Below, piece by piece: positions 1 to 7,291 of a stretch of 64,000 nucleotides of DNA. How positions within the stretch are numbered: the first letter of the stretch is position 1; each line of letters begins with the position of its first letter. This stretch comes from Nocardioides cavernae (lineage in GTDB: Bacteria > Actinomycetota > Actinomycetes > Propionibacteriales > Nocardioidaceae): NCBI RefSeq assembly GCF_013410035.1, contig NZ_JACCBW010000002.1, positions 1,240,001-1,304,000 on the forward strand, given 5' to 3'. The notes beneath the pieces are model-generated. The model had not been told where the DNA came from. It saw only the letters and a program-made list of their open reading frames with translations, and searched no databases. Made by a program: the position numbers and the translations under genes.

Positions 1-1
1 C

Positions 2-463
2 ACCACCGGTGACGCCGACCGGGTGCCCGGCAATCTGCTGACGCTGCCGATCGGTGACACGTTCATGTACGTGCAGCCGGTCTACACGCGCCGCGACGGT
101 GAGTCGAACTTCCCGATCCTGCGCTTCGTCCTGGTCTCCTACGAGAACCGTGTCGGCATCGGCACGACCCTCGTCAGCGCCATCGAGGACGCCCTCGACG
201 GCGGGTCCGGCGACTCGACCGAGGAGCCCACGGAGGAGCCGACCGAGGAGCCGACGGAGGAGCCGACCGAGGAGCCGACCGAGGAGCCGACCGAGGAGCC
301 GACGGGCAACGCGCAGCAGCAGGTGGCCCAGCTCCTGCAGCAGGCCGAGCAGAAGTTCGCCGACGCCGACGAGGCCCAGCGCCAGGGCGACACGGTGCGC
401 TGGGCGCGGCTGATGGAGGAGGCCCGCGCGCTCATCGAGGAGGCCGTACGAGTGGCTGGTTGA
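2..463 (+). CDS. UPF0182 family membrane protein, C-terminal fragment (5' end outside window)
   Basis: The frame is open from the left edge and stops with TGA at 461-463, so this is the 3' end of a longer gene. The segment around GNLLTLPIG, YVQPVY and LVSYENRVG is characteristic of the conserved C-terminal part of UPF0182 (COG1615) proteins, which are large, multi-spanning membrane proteins of unknown function found across Actinobacteria. After it comes an acidic low-complexity linker of seven Thr-Glu-Glu-Pro units and a Gln/Ala/Glu-rich helical tail (QQQVAQLLQQAEQKF), also usual at this family's C terminus. No catalytic function is known. The next feature downstream is a tRNA on the same strand, 49 bases away. 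Confidence 0.85.
   Translation, partial: TTGDADRVPGNLLTLPIGDTFMYVQPVYTRRDGESNFPILRFVLVSYENRVGIGTTLVSAIEDALDGGSGDSTEEPTEEPTEEPTEEPTEEPTEEPTEEPTGNAQQQVAQLLQQAEQKFADADEAQRQGDTVRWARLMEEARALIEEAVRVAG
218..301 (+). repeat. 12-bp coding tandem repeat (TEEP units)
   Basis: Seven consecutive 12-bp units, ACC/ACG-GAGGAGCC(C/G), encode repeated Thr-Glu-Glu-Pro in the UPF0182 tail. The units differ only at third codon positions, so copy number could change by slippage without shifting the reading frame. Confidence 0.9.
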
Positions 464-512
464 CCCCGATTTGGGAACGGCCCGACCACCCCTGTAATGT
501 TCTGTTCACCGA

Positions 513-586
513 CGCGGGGTGGAGCAGCTCGGTAGCTCGCTGGGCTCATAACCCAGAGGTCGCAGGTTCAAATCCTGCCCCCGCTA
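513..586 (+). tRNA. initiator tRNA-fMet (CAT)
   Basis: A full cloverleaf can be drawn. The acceptor stem pairs 514-519 with 579-584, the anticodon stem is 540-544/552-556 with loop CTCATAA and anticodon CAT at 547-549, and the T arm is 562-566/574-578 with loop TTCAAAT. Two initiator hallmarks are visible: base 1 (C513) is unpaired with its partner (T585), and three consecutive G-C pairs (542-544 with 552-554) sit at the bottom of the anticodon stem. The terminal CCA is not encoded (CAA follows the discriminator A586). The length of 74 nt without CCA is normal. Confidence 0.96.
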
Positions 587-592
587 CAAGAT

Positions 593-628
593 GACGAAGG
601 CCCGGACCATCAGGTCCGGGCCTTCGTC
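593..628. terminator. Perfect 16-bp hairpin terminator, probably bidirectional
   Basis: Bases 593-608 and 613-628 are exact reverse complements, separated by the loop ATCA. The hairpin starts six bases after the tRNA and lies just before the 3' end of the convergent EamA gene, so it can stop transcription from both sides. No long T-tract follows, as is common for actinobacterial terminators. Confidence 0.85.
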
Positions 629-654
629 GTTCACGCGGGCGGGGCCCCGGGTGC

Positions 655-1590
655 TCAGCGCACGACGAGGTCGGCCCCGGGCTCGGGTGCCGGCTCCTCC
701 ACCCGCGCTCCGCTGCGCTCGGCGCCGATGCCGGCGAACACCACGAAGAGGATGCCGAGGACTGCCATGCTGTTGGGCGCCTGGCCGAGCGCGAGGAAGC
801 CGATCACCAGCGCGAAGGCCGGCTCCAGCGCCATCAGCGTGCCGAAGGCGCCGGTGGTCAGGCGTCGCAGCGCCATCAGCTCCAGCGTGAACGGCACGAC
901 GGGGAGCAGGATCGCCAGGCCGAGGCCGTACAGCAGGAGCCCGGGCGTCAGGTGGTCGACGACGCCCGGTCCGGCGACGAGGGTCGCCACGGCGCCGGCC
1001 ACGGGCATCGAGATCGCGAGGCCGCCCAGTCCGCTGACCGCGTCCCCGACGCGCTGCGTCAGCAGGATGTACGCCGCCCAGCAGACCGCGGCACCCAGCG
1101 CGTACGCGACCCCCACCGGGTCGGAGGCGCCCGTCCACGGCTGGGTCAGGCAGAGCACCCCGACGGCGGCGACGCCGGCCCAGGCCCGACCGACGCCGCG
1201 GCTGCGCCAGACCGCGACGGCGAGGGGGCCGAGGAACTCCAGGGCGCTGGCGGTGCCGAGCGGCAGCCGGGCGACGGCTGCCATGAACAGCACGGTCACG
1301 CCCGCCGTGACGACTCCCAGCGCGGCAGCGGACCACAAGGCCTCGCGGCTGTAGTGCGAGAGCCGCGGCCGCACCAGGACCAGGAGCAGCACCCCAGCCC
1401 AGGCCAGGCGGAGCCACGCGGCACCGGACGAACCGATGTCGTCGATGAGTCCGACGGAGGCGGCCAGGCCGAGCTGGACGCAGAGCATCGAGGCGATCGC
1501 CATGGAGGTGCCGACACGGGCGGGGGAGCGGGGCATGGCTCCAGCAGAGGGGACTGTCACCGTTCGCGTCCACGTGAGATTGCTGGACAT
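655..1590 (-). CDS. EamA/DMT-family transporter (RhtA-like exporter)
   Basis: About ten hydrophobic segments run from residue 30 to 295 in two homologous halves, as in EamA drug/metabolite transporters. The N-terminal part ([18 protein letters not shown]) and [15 protein letters not shown] fit the RhtA-like branch, which exports amino acids such as threonine and homoserine; the substrate here is not known. The first ATG (1590) is only 29 bases from the divergent LysR start. A second ATG at 1536 (MPRSPARVG) would remove an 18-residue polar extension and is a serious alternative. The divergent LysR gene is the likely regulator. Confidence 0.85.
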   Translation of the reverse strand: MSSNLTWTRTVTVPSAGAMPRSPARVGTSMAIASMLCVQLGLAASVGLIDDIGSSGAAWLRLAWAGVLLLVLVRPRLSHYSREALWSAAALGVVTAGVTVLFMAAVARLPLGTASALEFLGPLAVAVWRSRGVGRAWAGVAAVGVLCLTQPWTGASDPVGVAYALGAAVCWAAYILLTQRVGDAVSGLGGLAISMPVAGAVATLVAGPGVVDHLTPGLLLYGLGLAILLPVVPFTLELMALRRLTTGAFGTLMALEPAFALVIGFLALGQAPNSMAVLGILFVVFAGIGAERSGARVEEPAPEPGADLVVR

Positions 1591-1602
1591 GATGTTCAGG
1601 AA

Positions 1603-1613
1603 ATTGCAACAAT
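1603..1613. promoter_or_regulatory. Candidate LysR-type operator (ATTG-N3-CAAT)
   Basis: ATTGCAACAAT is a short perfect dyad in the 29-base gap between the divergent EamA and LysR starts. It is AT-rich against a very GC-rich background and includes the T-N11-A type dyad typical of LysR sites. It could control both genes. Binding is inferred, not shown. Confidence 0.4.
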
Positions 1614-1619
1614 CGCACG

Positions 1620-2483
1620 GTGGACGTGCACCGCCTCCGGATGCTCCTCGAGCTCTCGCGCCTGGGCTCCATGCGCGAGGTCGCCGACACCCTCGGGACG
1701 ACCACGTCGAGCGTCTCGCAGGGGATCGCCGCCCTCGCTCACGAGGTGCGCACGCCCCTCGTCGAGCCGGACGGACGGCGCGTGCGGCTCACGCCGGCGG
1801 GTCGTCGGCTCGCCGACCACGCCGTGACGATCCTCGCGGCGGTCGAGTCCGCGCGGCTCGACCTGGACCCGACGTCGGAGCCGACGGGTGTGCTCCGGGT
1901 CGCGGGGTTCGCCTCGGCGATCCGCCGGTCGCTGCTGCCGGTCGTGGAGGACCTCCGTCGTACGCACCCGGGCATCGCGGTGCAGGTCCACGAGTACGAG
2001 CCCGTCGAGGCCTTCGACCTGCTGGCGCGCGACGACGTCGACCTCGCGCTGGTCTACGACTACGACCTCGCGCCCGCGGAGTGGCGGGCCGACCACGACG
2101 TCGTGCCGCTGTGGGAGCTCGAGTGGGGGATCGGGGTGCCGACGCGGGACCGGCACCTGGGCCTGGCCGACCTGGCCGACCGCGACTGGATCGTGAACTC
2201 GCGCAACACCGCCGACGAGGACGCGCTGCGCACCCTGGCCTCCCGCGCCGGCTTCGTCCCGCGGGTGGTGCACCGCATCGACTCGCTCGAGCTGGTCGAC
2301 GACCTCGTCGTCGCGGGTCGAGGCGTCGGCCTGCTGCCGCGCGGGCGCGCGTCACGGCGCGGGGTGAGCGTCGTACGCCTGCGCGACCCGGAGGTCAGGC
2401 TGCGGGCCTACGCCGTGACCCGTCGCGGCCGGGACAGCTGGCCCCCGCTGCGGGCCGTGCTGGAACGGCTCGCGCCCGGGTGA
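1620..2483 (+). CDS. LysR family transcriptional regulator
   Basis: The N-terminal 65 residues form a winged helix-turn-helix of the LysR type ([28 protein letters not shown]), followed by a periplasmic-binding-protein-like effector domain from about residue 90 ([18 protein letters not shown]) to the end. At 287 aa it has normal LysR length. GTG is the start; there is almost no leader, so the mRNA may be leaderless. It is divergent from the EamA exporter, the classical arrangement of a LysR activator and its target. The inducer is unknown. Confidence 0.9.
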   Translation: MDVHRLRMLLELSRLGSMREVADTLGTTTSSVSQGIAALAHEVRTPLVEPDGRRVRLTPAGRRLADHAVTILAAVESARLDLDPTSEPTGVLRVAGFASAIRRSLLPVVEDLRRTHPGIAVQVHEYEPVEAFDLLARDDVDLALVYDYDLAPAEWRADHDVVPLWELEWGIGVPTRDRHLGLADLADRDWIVNSRNTADEDALRTLASRAGFVPRVVHRIDSLELVDDLVVAGRGVGLLPRGRASRRGVSVVRLRDPEVRLRAYAVTRRGRDSWPPLRAVLERLAPG

Positions 2484-2502
2484 GACCGGTGGTGGCCCGG
2501 CC

Positions 2503-3291
2503 TCAGCGCACCAGGCTGTTGCCGTGGACCGCGGCCAGGCGGGCCTTGACGCTGAGCAGCGTCTCGATGATGAGGTCCTCGCGGCCGTTGTCGAGGCGGC
2601 TGATCGGCACCGCGACGCTGAGCGCGTCGACGGCCTGGTTCGTGAAGGGGAGCGCGACGCCGAAGCAGCGCACGCCCATGCAGGACTCCTCGCTCTCGGT
2701 CGCGTAGCCCTGGACGACGGCGCGGTCGATGATCTCCAGCACCGCGTCCTTGTCGGTGGTGGTGTTGGGCGTGATCGCGTTGATGTGCTCTGGCACCATG
2801 CTGCGGCGCCTCTCGACCGGGAGCTCGGCGAGCAGGGCTCGGCCCAGGGAGGTGGCGTACGCCGGGAGCCGGCGACCGACGGCCGAGTGCATGCGCAGCG
2901 GGTGGATCGACTCGCGCTTCGCGGTGTAGATGACGTCGGAGCCGTCGAGCCGGCCGAGGTGCACCGTCTCCTCCGTGGCGGCGGCGACCTCGTCGAGCAC
3001 GGACGCGGCGCGGGCCAGGACCGGGTCGCCGTCGAGGTAGGCCGAGCTCACCACGAGGGAGTGGATGCCGAGCTGGTAGACGCTGCCGGTCGGGTCGGTC
3101 TGCAGCCAGCCGCGGTCGGTCATCGTGCGCAGGAGCGCGTGCAGGCTGCTCTTGGGGATGTTGAGGCGCGTCGAGAGCTGGAGCTGGGTGCCCGGCCCGT
3201 TGGCCGCGATCTCGTCGAGCAGGTCGAGGGCGCGCGCCGCCGACTTCACTGGCCCGGCCGCGGTGGGAGCGGCGATCTGGATCTGCGACAT
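2503..3291 (-). CDS. IclR family regulator of the uronate operon (KdgR-like role)
   Basis: Residues 15-75 form an IclR winged helix (AARALDLLDEIA, TRLNIPKSSLHALLRTM), and residues 85-260 form the IclR effector-binding domain (RLPAYATSLGRALLAELP, CFGVALPF). Start 3291 (MSQIQ) was chosen over an in-frame ATG at 3339 because GGAGGAG lies just before it. The gene is divergent from kduI. In Erwinia the pectinolysis repressor KdgR is also an IclR protein that answers to KDG, so the same role is inferred here from context; orthology is not shown. Paired palindromes in the shared gap are its likely operators. Confidence 0.9.
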   Translation of the reverse strand: MSQIQIAAPTAAGPVKSAARALDLLDEIAANGPGTQLQLSTRLNIPKSSLHALLRTMTDRGWLQTDPTGSVYQLGIHSLVVSSAYLDGDPVLARAASVLDEVAAATEETVHLGRLDGSDVIYTAKRESIHPLRMHSAVGRRLPAYATSLGRALLAELPVERRRSMVPEHINAITPNTTTDKDAVLEIIDRAVVQGYATESEESCMGVRCFGVALPFTNQAVDALSVAVPISRLDNGREDLIIETLLSVKARLAAVHGNSLVR

Positions 3292-3380
3292 GGGTGGACT
3301 CCTCCGTAGGTGGGGGCCCCCGGACGCCCCGCTTCCCACATCGTAGCGCAGTTCGCATACATGGACACGCGTTCAATCCC

Positions 3381-3408
3381 TTGACCAGTGATCGCCGTCA
3401 CGTATAAA
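3381..3408 (+). promoter_or_regulatory. Promoter of the kduI operon
   Basis: TTGACC (3381-3386) and TATAAA (3403-3408) are separated by 16 bases, a near-consensus housekeeping sigma promoter. Transcription should begin near 3415, inside the first operator palindrome, which fits repression by steric block. Confidence 0.7.
3388..3401. promoter_or_regulatory. CRP/GlxR-like box GTGA-N6-TCAC
   Basis: GTGA (3388-3391) and TCAC (3398-3401) are spaced by six bases, matching the core of CRP/GlxR-type cAMP-receptor sites (TGTGA-N6-TCACA). The box sits between the -35 and -10 elements, a position that would repress. Similar boxes occur at 13312 and 19583. Confidence 0.45.
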
Positions 3409-3411
3409 GTC

Positions 3412-3441
3412 GAACTCAGTTCACATAGACGAACGCAGTTC
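3412..3441. promoter_or_regulatory. Paired palindromic operators for the IclR regulator
   Basis: GAACTCAGTTC (3412-3422) is a perfect dyad and GAACGCAGTTC (3431-3441) is the same motif with a 4-3-4 dyad. Their centres are 19 bases apart, just under two helical turns. A third half-site GCAGTTC lies at 3348-3354. The first palindrome overlaps the predicted transcription start of kduI. Confidence 0.6.
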
Positions 3442-3464
3442 ATAACACGAGGAGTGTTCCCACC

Positions 3465-4280
3465 ATGCAGGTTCGATACTCGACGTCTCCGACCAGTGCG
3501 GAGACTGCCACCACGGCGGACCTGCGCGACAGCTTCCTGGTCGAGGGACTCTTCGTCACCGGCGAGGTCAACGCGACCTACACGCACGAGGACCGCATGG
3601 TCATCGGCGGTGCCGTGCCGGGCACGGGCCAGCTCGACCTGCCCGCCTTCGCCGACGTCCTCGGCACCGAGACCCACCTCGCGCGCCGCGAGCTCGGCGT
3701 CATCAACGTCGGCGGTGCCGGCCACGTCCTGGTCGACGGCGAGAAGTTCGAGCTCGAGCACCTCGACGGGCTCTACGTCGGCCGGGGGAGCGAGGTCGCC
3801 TTCGCCGGTGCCGAGGCCGCGTTCTACTTCGTGTCCGCGTCCGCCCACGCGACGTACCCCACCTCCCTGCTGAGCCACCAGGAGGTCGAGCCGGTCGCGC
3901 TCGGCTCCGCCGAGGCCGCCAACGAGCGCAACCTCTTCCGCTACGTGTGGGGCCAGGACGTCGAGACCTCGGTGCTGCAGTTCGGCGTGACCGTGATCGC
4001 CGACGGCTCGGTGTGGAACACCTTCCCGCCGCACCTGCACGCCCGACGCACCGAGGTCTACTGCTACGTCGACCTCGCCGAGGAGGACCGGGTCTTCCAC
4101 TTCATGGGCCAGCCCGGCCACACCCGCCACCTGGTCCTGCGCAACCGCGAGGCGGTCATCTCGCCGCCGTGGTCGATCCACGCCGGCGCCGGCACCGGCT
4201 CGTACGCCTTCATCTGGGCCATGGCCGGCGAGAACAACTGCTACACCGACCTCACGCCCGTCGCGGTGGAGGACCTGTGA
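3465..4280 (+). CDS. kduI: 5-keto-4-deoxyuronate isomerase (4-deoxy-L-threo-5-hexosulose-uronate ketol-isomerase)
   Basis: Converts 4-deoxy-5-keto-hexuronate, the spontaneous product of unsaturated uronates, to 2,5-diketo-3-deoxygluconate in the cytoplasm. It is 271 aa (E. coli KduI is 278) with the cupin metal site clear: His190 and His192 in PPHLHARR, Glu197, and His239 in WSIHAG. Other family blocks are VFHFMGQP, TRHLV and FIWAMAGEN. GAGGAG lies ten bases before the ATG. The stop codon overlaps the kduD start (GTGA), so the two are translationally coupled. It is the first gene of the nine-gene uronate operon. Confidence 0.95.
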   Translation: MQVRYSTSPTSAETATTADLRDSFLVEGLFVTGEVNATYTHEDRMVIGGAVPGTGQLDLPAFADVLGTETHLARRELGVINVGGAGHVLVDGEKFELEHLDGLYVGRGSEVAFAGAEAAFYFVSASAHATYPTSLLSHQEVEPVALGSAEAANERNLFRYVWGQDVETSVLQFGVTVIADGSVWNTFPPHLHARRTEVYCYVDLAEEDRVFHFMGQPGHTRHLVLRNREAVISPPWSIHAGAGTGSYAFIWAMAGENNCYTDLTPVAVEDL

Positions 4281-5035
4281 CCTCCTCTCCCTTCGACCTC
4301 ACCGGCCGCACCGCGGTCGTGACCGGCGCGAGCCGGGGGATCGGCCGCGCCATCGCGCTCGGGCTGTCCCGCGCCGGCGCCGAGCTGGTGCTGGTCGGTC
4401 GGCCGGGCAGCAACGACTCCACCCGCGAGGCGGTCGTCGACCTCGGCGGCACGGTCGACGTCGTCGACCTCGACATGGGCGACCTCGACGCCGTGCAGCG
4501 CGTGGGCGGCGAGCTCGCCGCGTCGCGTGCGGTCGACGTCCTCGTCAACAACGCGGGCGTCATCGACCGGCAGGACACCGTCGACCTCGACCACGCCGAC
4601 TGGCAGCGGGTGCTCGACGTCAACCTCAACGGCGTCTTCCTGCTGAGCCAGCAGGTCGGCCGGACGATGGTCGACCGGGGGCACGGCAAGATCGTCAGCA
4701 TCGCGAGCCTGCTCACCTTCCAGGGCGGCATCCGCGTCGCGTCGTACGCCGCCAGCAAGCACGCCGTGGCCGGCATGACCAAGGCGCTGGCCAACGAGTG
4801 GGGCCCGCGCGGCGTCCAGGTCAACGCGATCGCGCCCGGCTACATCGCCACCGACAACACCACCGCGCTCCGCGAGGACCCCGACCGCGCGCGCTCGATC
4901 CTCGAGCGGATCCCCGCCGGCCGGTGGGGAGACGCCGACGACATCGCCGGCGCCGCCGTCTTCCTCAGCTCGCGGGCCGCCGACTACGTCAACGGCCACG
5001 TCCTGGTCGTCGACGGCGGCTGGATGGCCCGCTGA
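4277..5035 (+). CDS. kduD: 2-dehydro-3-deoxy-D-gluconate 5-dehydrogenase (SDR)
   Basis: Reduces 2,5-diketo-3-deoxygluconate to KDG using NAD(P)H, the step after KduI. This is a classical short-chain dehydrogenase of 252 aa with the cofactor loop TGASRGIG at 16-23, NNAG at 91-94, and the catalytic triad Ser144, Tyr157, Lys161 (YAASK). FDLTGRTAVVTG and GRWGDADDIAGAAVFL are typical of KduD. The start is the GTG at 4277 that overlaps the kduI stop; no other start gives the normal N terminus. A 154-base C/A-rich gap with no clear hairpin follows before the transporter genes. Confidence 0.92.
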   Translation: MTSSPFDLTGRTAVVTGASRGIGRAIALGLSRAGAELVLVGRPGSNDSTREAVVDLGGTVDVVDLDMGDLDAVQRVGGELAASRAVDVLVNNAGVIDRQDTVDLDHADWQRVLDVNLNGVFLLSQQVGRTMVDRGHGKIVSIASLLTFQGGIRVASYAASKHAVAGMTKALANEWGPRGVQVNAIAPGYIATDNTTALREDPDRARSILERIPAGRWGDADDIAGAAVFLSSRAADYVNGHVLVVDGGWMAR

Positions 5036-5189
5036 CCCCCGCTTCCCCCTGCAGGACCGCACCACCGCACCACACCACAGCACCACGCAGCAGGACACGC
5101 ACCACCCGCGTCACCCACTCGGGGCACCACCTGACCCAGAGTCAGACCCACCGCCGGACACCGGCACTCGAAGAGAATGAGGATCGACC

Positions 5190-6275
5190 ATGAAGTTCAC
5201 CTCTCGACCGACCGCAGTCGTGATCGGCCTGACCCTGGCCGCTGCCGCCCTCGCCGGCTGCAGCGAGGAGGCGTCCGGTGGCGGCGGCGGTGGCTCCGAG
5301 GCCGGAGCCTGCGCGCCCGAGGACGTCACCCTGGTGGGCCAGGTGCGCAACGAGTCCAACCCCTACGAGGCGTCGTGGCTCGACGGCGGCGACGCGTTCG
5401 CCGAGCAGGTCGGCCTCAGCCAGCAGCGCCTGACCTACGACGGCGACTCGACCAAGCAGCAGGAGCAGATCACCCAGCTCCTCGCCGGCGACACCGACTG
5501 CCTCGTGATGAACATCCTCCCCAACGGCGACTCCGACACCCTCCCGATCGTGGAGGGTGCCCAGGAGGCCGGCGCCTACCTCGTCACCCAGTGGAACAAG
5601 CCGGCCGACGTCGACGTCACCGACTACAGCCAGTGGCTGAGCCACATCACCTACGACGGCGTCGACTCCGGCCAGCAGATCGGCGACGCGCTCGCCGAGG
5701 CCATCGGCGGCTCGGGCGGCATCATCGCGCTGCAGGGCATCCTGGACACCGGCGCCGCGAAGGACCGGTTCGCCGGACTGGAGGCGTCGCTGGAGGCCAA
5801 CCCCGACGTCGAGCTCCTCGACCAGCAGACCGCCAACTTCTCGCGCGACGAGGCCCTCGCGGTCACCAAGACACTGCTCACCAAGCACGGTGACGACATC
5901 AAGGGCATCTGGGCGGCCAACGACGACATGGCCCTCGGCGCGCTCGCCGCGCTCGAGCAGGCCGGCCGCGACGACGTCGCGGTCGTCGGCATCGACGCCG
6001 TGCCGGACGCGCTGACCGCCATCGAGGACGGCACCATGACCGCGACCGTCTCCTCCGACGGCCCGTGGCAGGGCGGCATCGGCCTGGCCATCGGCTACTG
6101 CGTGGCCACCGGCGAGCTCGCCGCCGACGACATCTCCGACGAGGACCGTGCCTGGTTCGCCGAGCAGTTCCTCATCACCGGTGACAACGTCGCCGACTTC
6201 GCCTCCCCGGCGGTGGACGAGGCCGACTTCGAGTGCGGCAACCTCTTCAGCCGGTCGCAGGGCGCGATCTCGTGA
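5190..6275 (+). CDS. Sugar ABC transporter substrate-binding lipoprotein (CUT2, RbsB/XylF-like)
   Basis: A secretion signal with lipobox LAGC (Cys24) is followed by a Gly/Ser linker, so the mature protein is anchored to the outside of the membrane. The rest (about residues 40-355) is a type I periplasmic binding fold of the sugar-binding Peripla_BP_4 group (STKQQEQITQLL, WAANDDMALGAL, VVGIDAVPDAL). A GAGGA ribosome site precedes the ATG. It stands between kduD and its own permease and ATPase genes, so the predicted ligand is a pectin- or uronate-derived acid (unsaturated uronate, KDG or a short oligomer); this is inferred from context only. Confidence 0.9.
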   Translation: MKFTSRPTAVVIGLTLAAAALAGCSEEASGGGGGGSEAGACAPEDVTLVGQVRNESNPYEASWLDGGDAFAEQVGLSQQRLTYDGDSTKQQEQITQLLAGDTDCLVMNILPNGDSDTLPIVEGAQEAGAYLVTQWNKPADVDVTDYSQWLSHITYDGVDSGQQIGDALAEAIGGSGGIIALQGILDTGAAKDRFAGLEASLEANPDVELLDQQTANFSRDEALAVTKTLLTKHGDDIKGIWAANDDMALGALAALEQAGRDDVAVVGIDAVPDALTAIEDGTMTATVSSDGPWQGGIGLAIGYCVATGELAADDISDEDRAWFAEQFLITGDNVADFASPAVDEADFECGNLFSRSQGAIS

Positions 6276-7291
6276 CCATGACATCCCCCGCCCAGGCCGA
6301 CACCGAGGACGTGATCGCGCCACGCCCCCAGCCTCGGCGGGGGGTGTCGCTCCGGGACGCAGGTCCCCCGATCGCACTGGTGGTCATCATCGGCATCTTC
6401 GCGGTGCTGAGCAGTGACTTCCGCACGGTCGGCAACGTGCAGAACATCATGGACGCGGCGGCCGTGCTCGCCGTCGCGACCTGCGGCATCAGCTTCGTGC
6501 TGATGATGGGGTCGATCGACCTCTCCGTCCCCGGCGTCATGGGTGCCTCCGCGATCGCGGTGGCCCTCCTGGTCGCCAACAACCGCAACGGCAACGACCT
6601 GGGACTCCTCGGGGTCCTCGTCGCGATCCTGCTCGGCGCTGCCCTCGGCTGCCTGAGCGGGGTCGCGCTGGTCGGCCTCAAGGTCCCCTCCTTCATGACC
6701 ACGCTGGGCGTCTCGGCCGTCGGGCTGGGCGTCGCGACGCTGATGTTCGCCGGTGTCCAGCCGAACATCTCCGACGAGATGCTGCGCGGCTGGGCGGTCA
6801 ACCGCTTCCTCGGGCTGGCGTACCTCACCTGGATCGCGATGGCCTGCGTCCTCGTCGGCTGGCTGGTGCAGCGCTACTCGCGCCTGGGCCGCTACGCGTA
6901 CGCCATCGGCGGCGCCGAGGAGGTGCTCGCGCTGTCGGGGGTGAAGGTGGCCCCCTACAAGGTCGCCGTGTTCACCCTCGCCGGCTCGTTCTACGCGCTG
7001 GCGGGCGTGATGGTGACCAGCCAGCTCAGCGCCGGCCTCGTCCAGGCGGGCGCGGGGTACGACTTCCGTGCCATCACCGCCGCGGTCGTGGGCGGCACCC
7101 TGCTCACGGGCGGCCGCGGGGGAGTGCTGCACTCCGCCGTCGGCGTCCTCCTCGTCACCGTGCTCATCAACGGCCTCGTCCAGGTCGGGGTCAGCCCCTA
7201 CTGGCAGGGCGGTGTCCAGGGACTCATCGTCGTCGCGGCCGTGTCGGCCGCGGTCATCCCCCAGCGTCGTAGGAACCAGGTGACGAAGTGA
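6272..7291 (+). CDS. Sugar ABC transporter permease (CUT2, RbsC-like)
   Basis: About ten membrane segments and the BPD_transp_2 signature region (LALSGVKVAPYKVAVF, AAVVGGTLLTGGRGG) identify an RbsC-type permease of 339 aa. The start is read as GTG at 6272, overlapping the binding-protein stop as GTGA; an ATG six bases later (6278) is equally possible. Its end overlaps the ATPase start in the same GTGA way. It pairs with the second permease at 8852, so the channel is probably a heterodimer, unlike the RbsC homodimer. Confidence 0.9.
   Translation: MTMTSPAQADTEDVIAPRPQPRRGVSLRDAGPPIALVVIIGIFAVLSSDFRTVGNVQNIMDAAAVLAVATCGISFVLMMGSIDLSVPGVMGASAIAVALLVANNRNGNDLGLLGVLVAILLGAALGCLSGVALVGLKVPSFMTTLGVSAVGLGVATLMFAGVQPNISDEMLRGWAVNRFLGLAYLTWIAMACVLVGWLVQRYSRLGRYAYAIGGAEEVLALSGVKVAPYKVAVFTLAGSFYALAGVMVTSQLSAGLVQAGAGYDFRAITAAVVGGTLLTGGRGGVLHSAVGVLLVTVLINGLVQVGVSPYWQGGVQGLIVVAAVSAAVIPQRRRNQVTK

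Noticed and set aside
593..628. Riboswitch or leader RNA after the tRNA
   Set aside because: It is a simple perfect hairpin between convergent units, as expected for a terminator.
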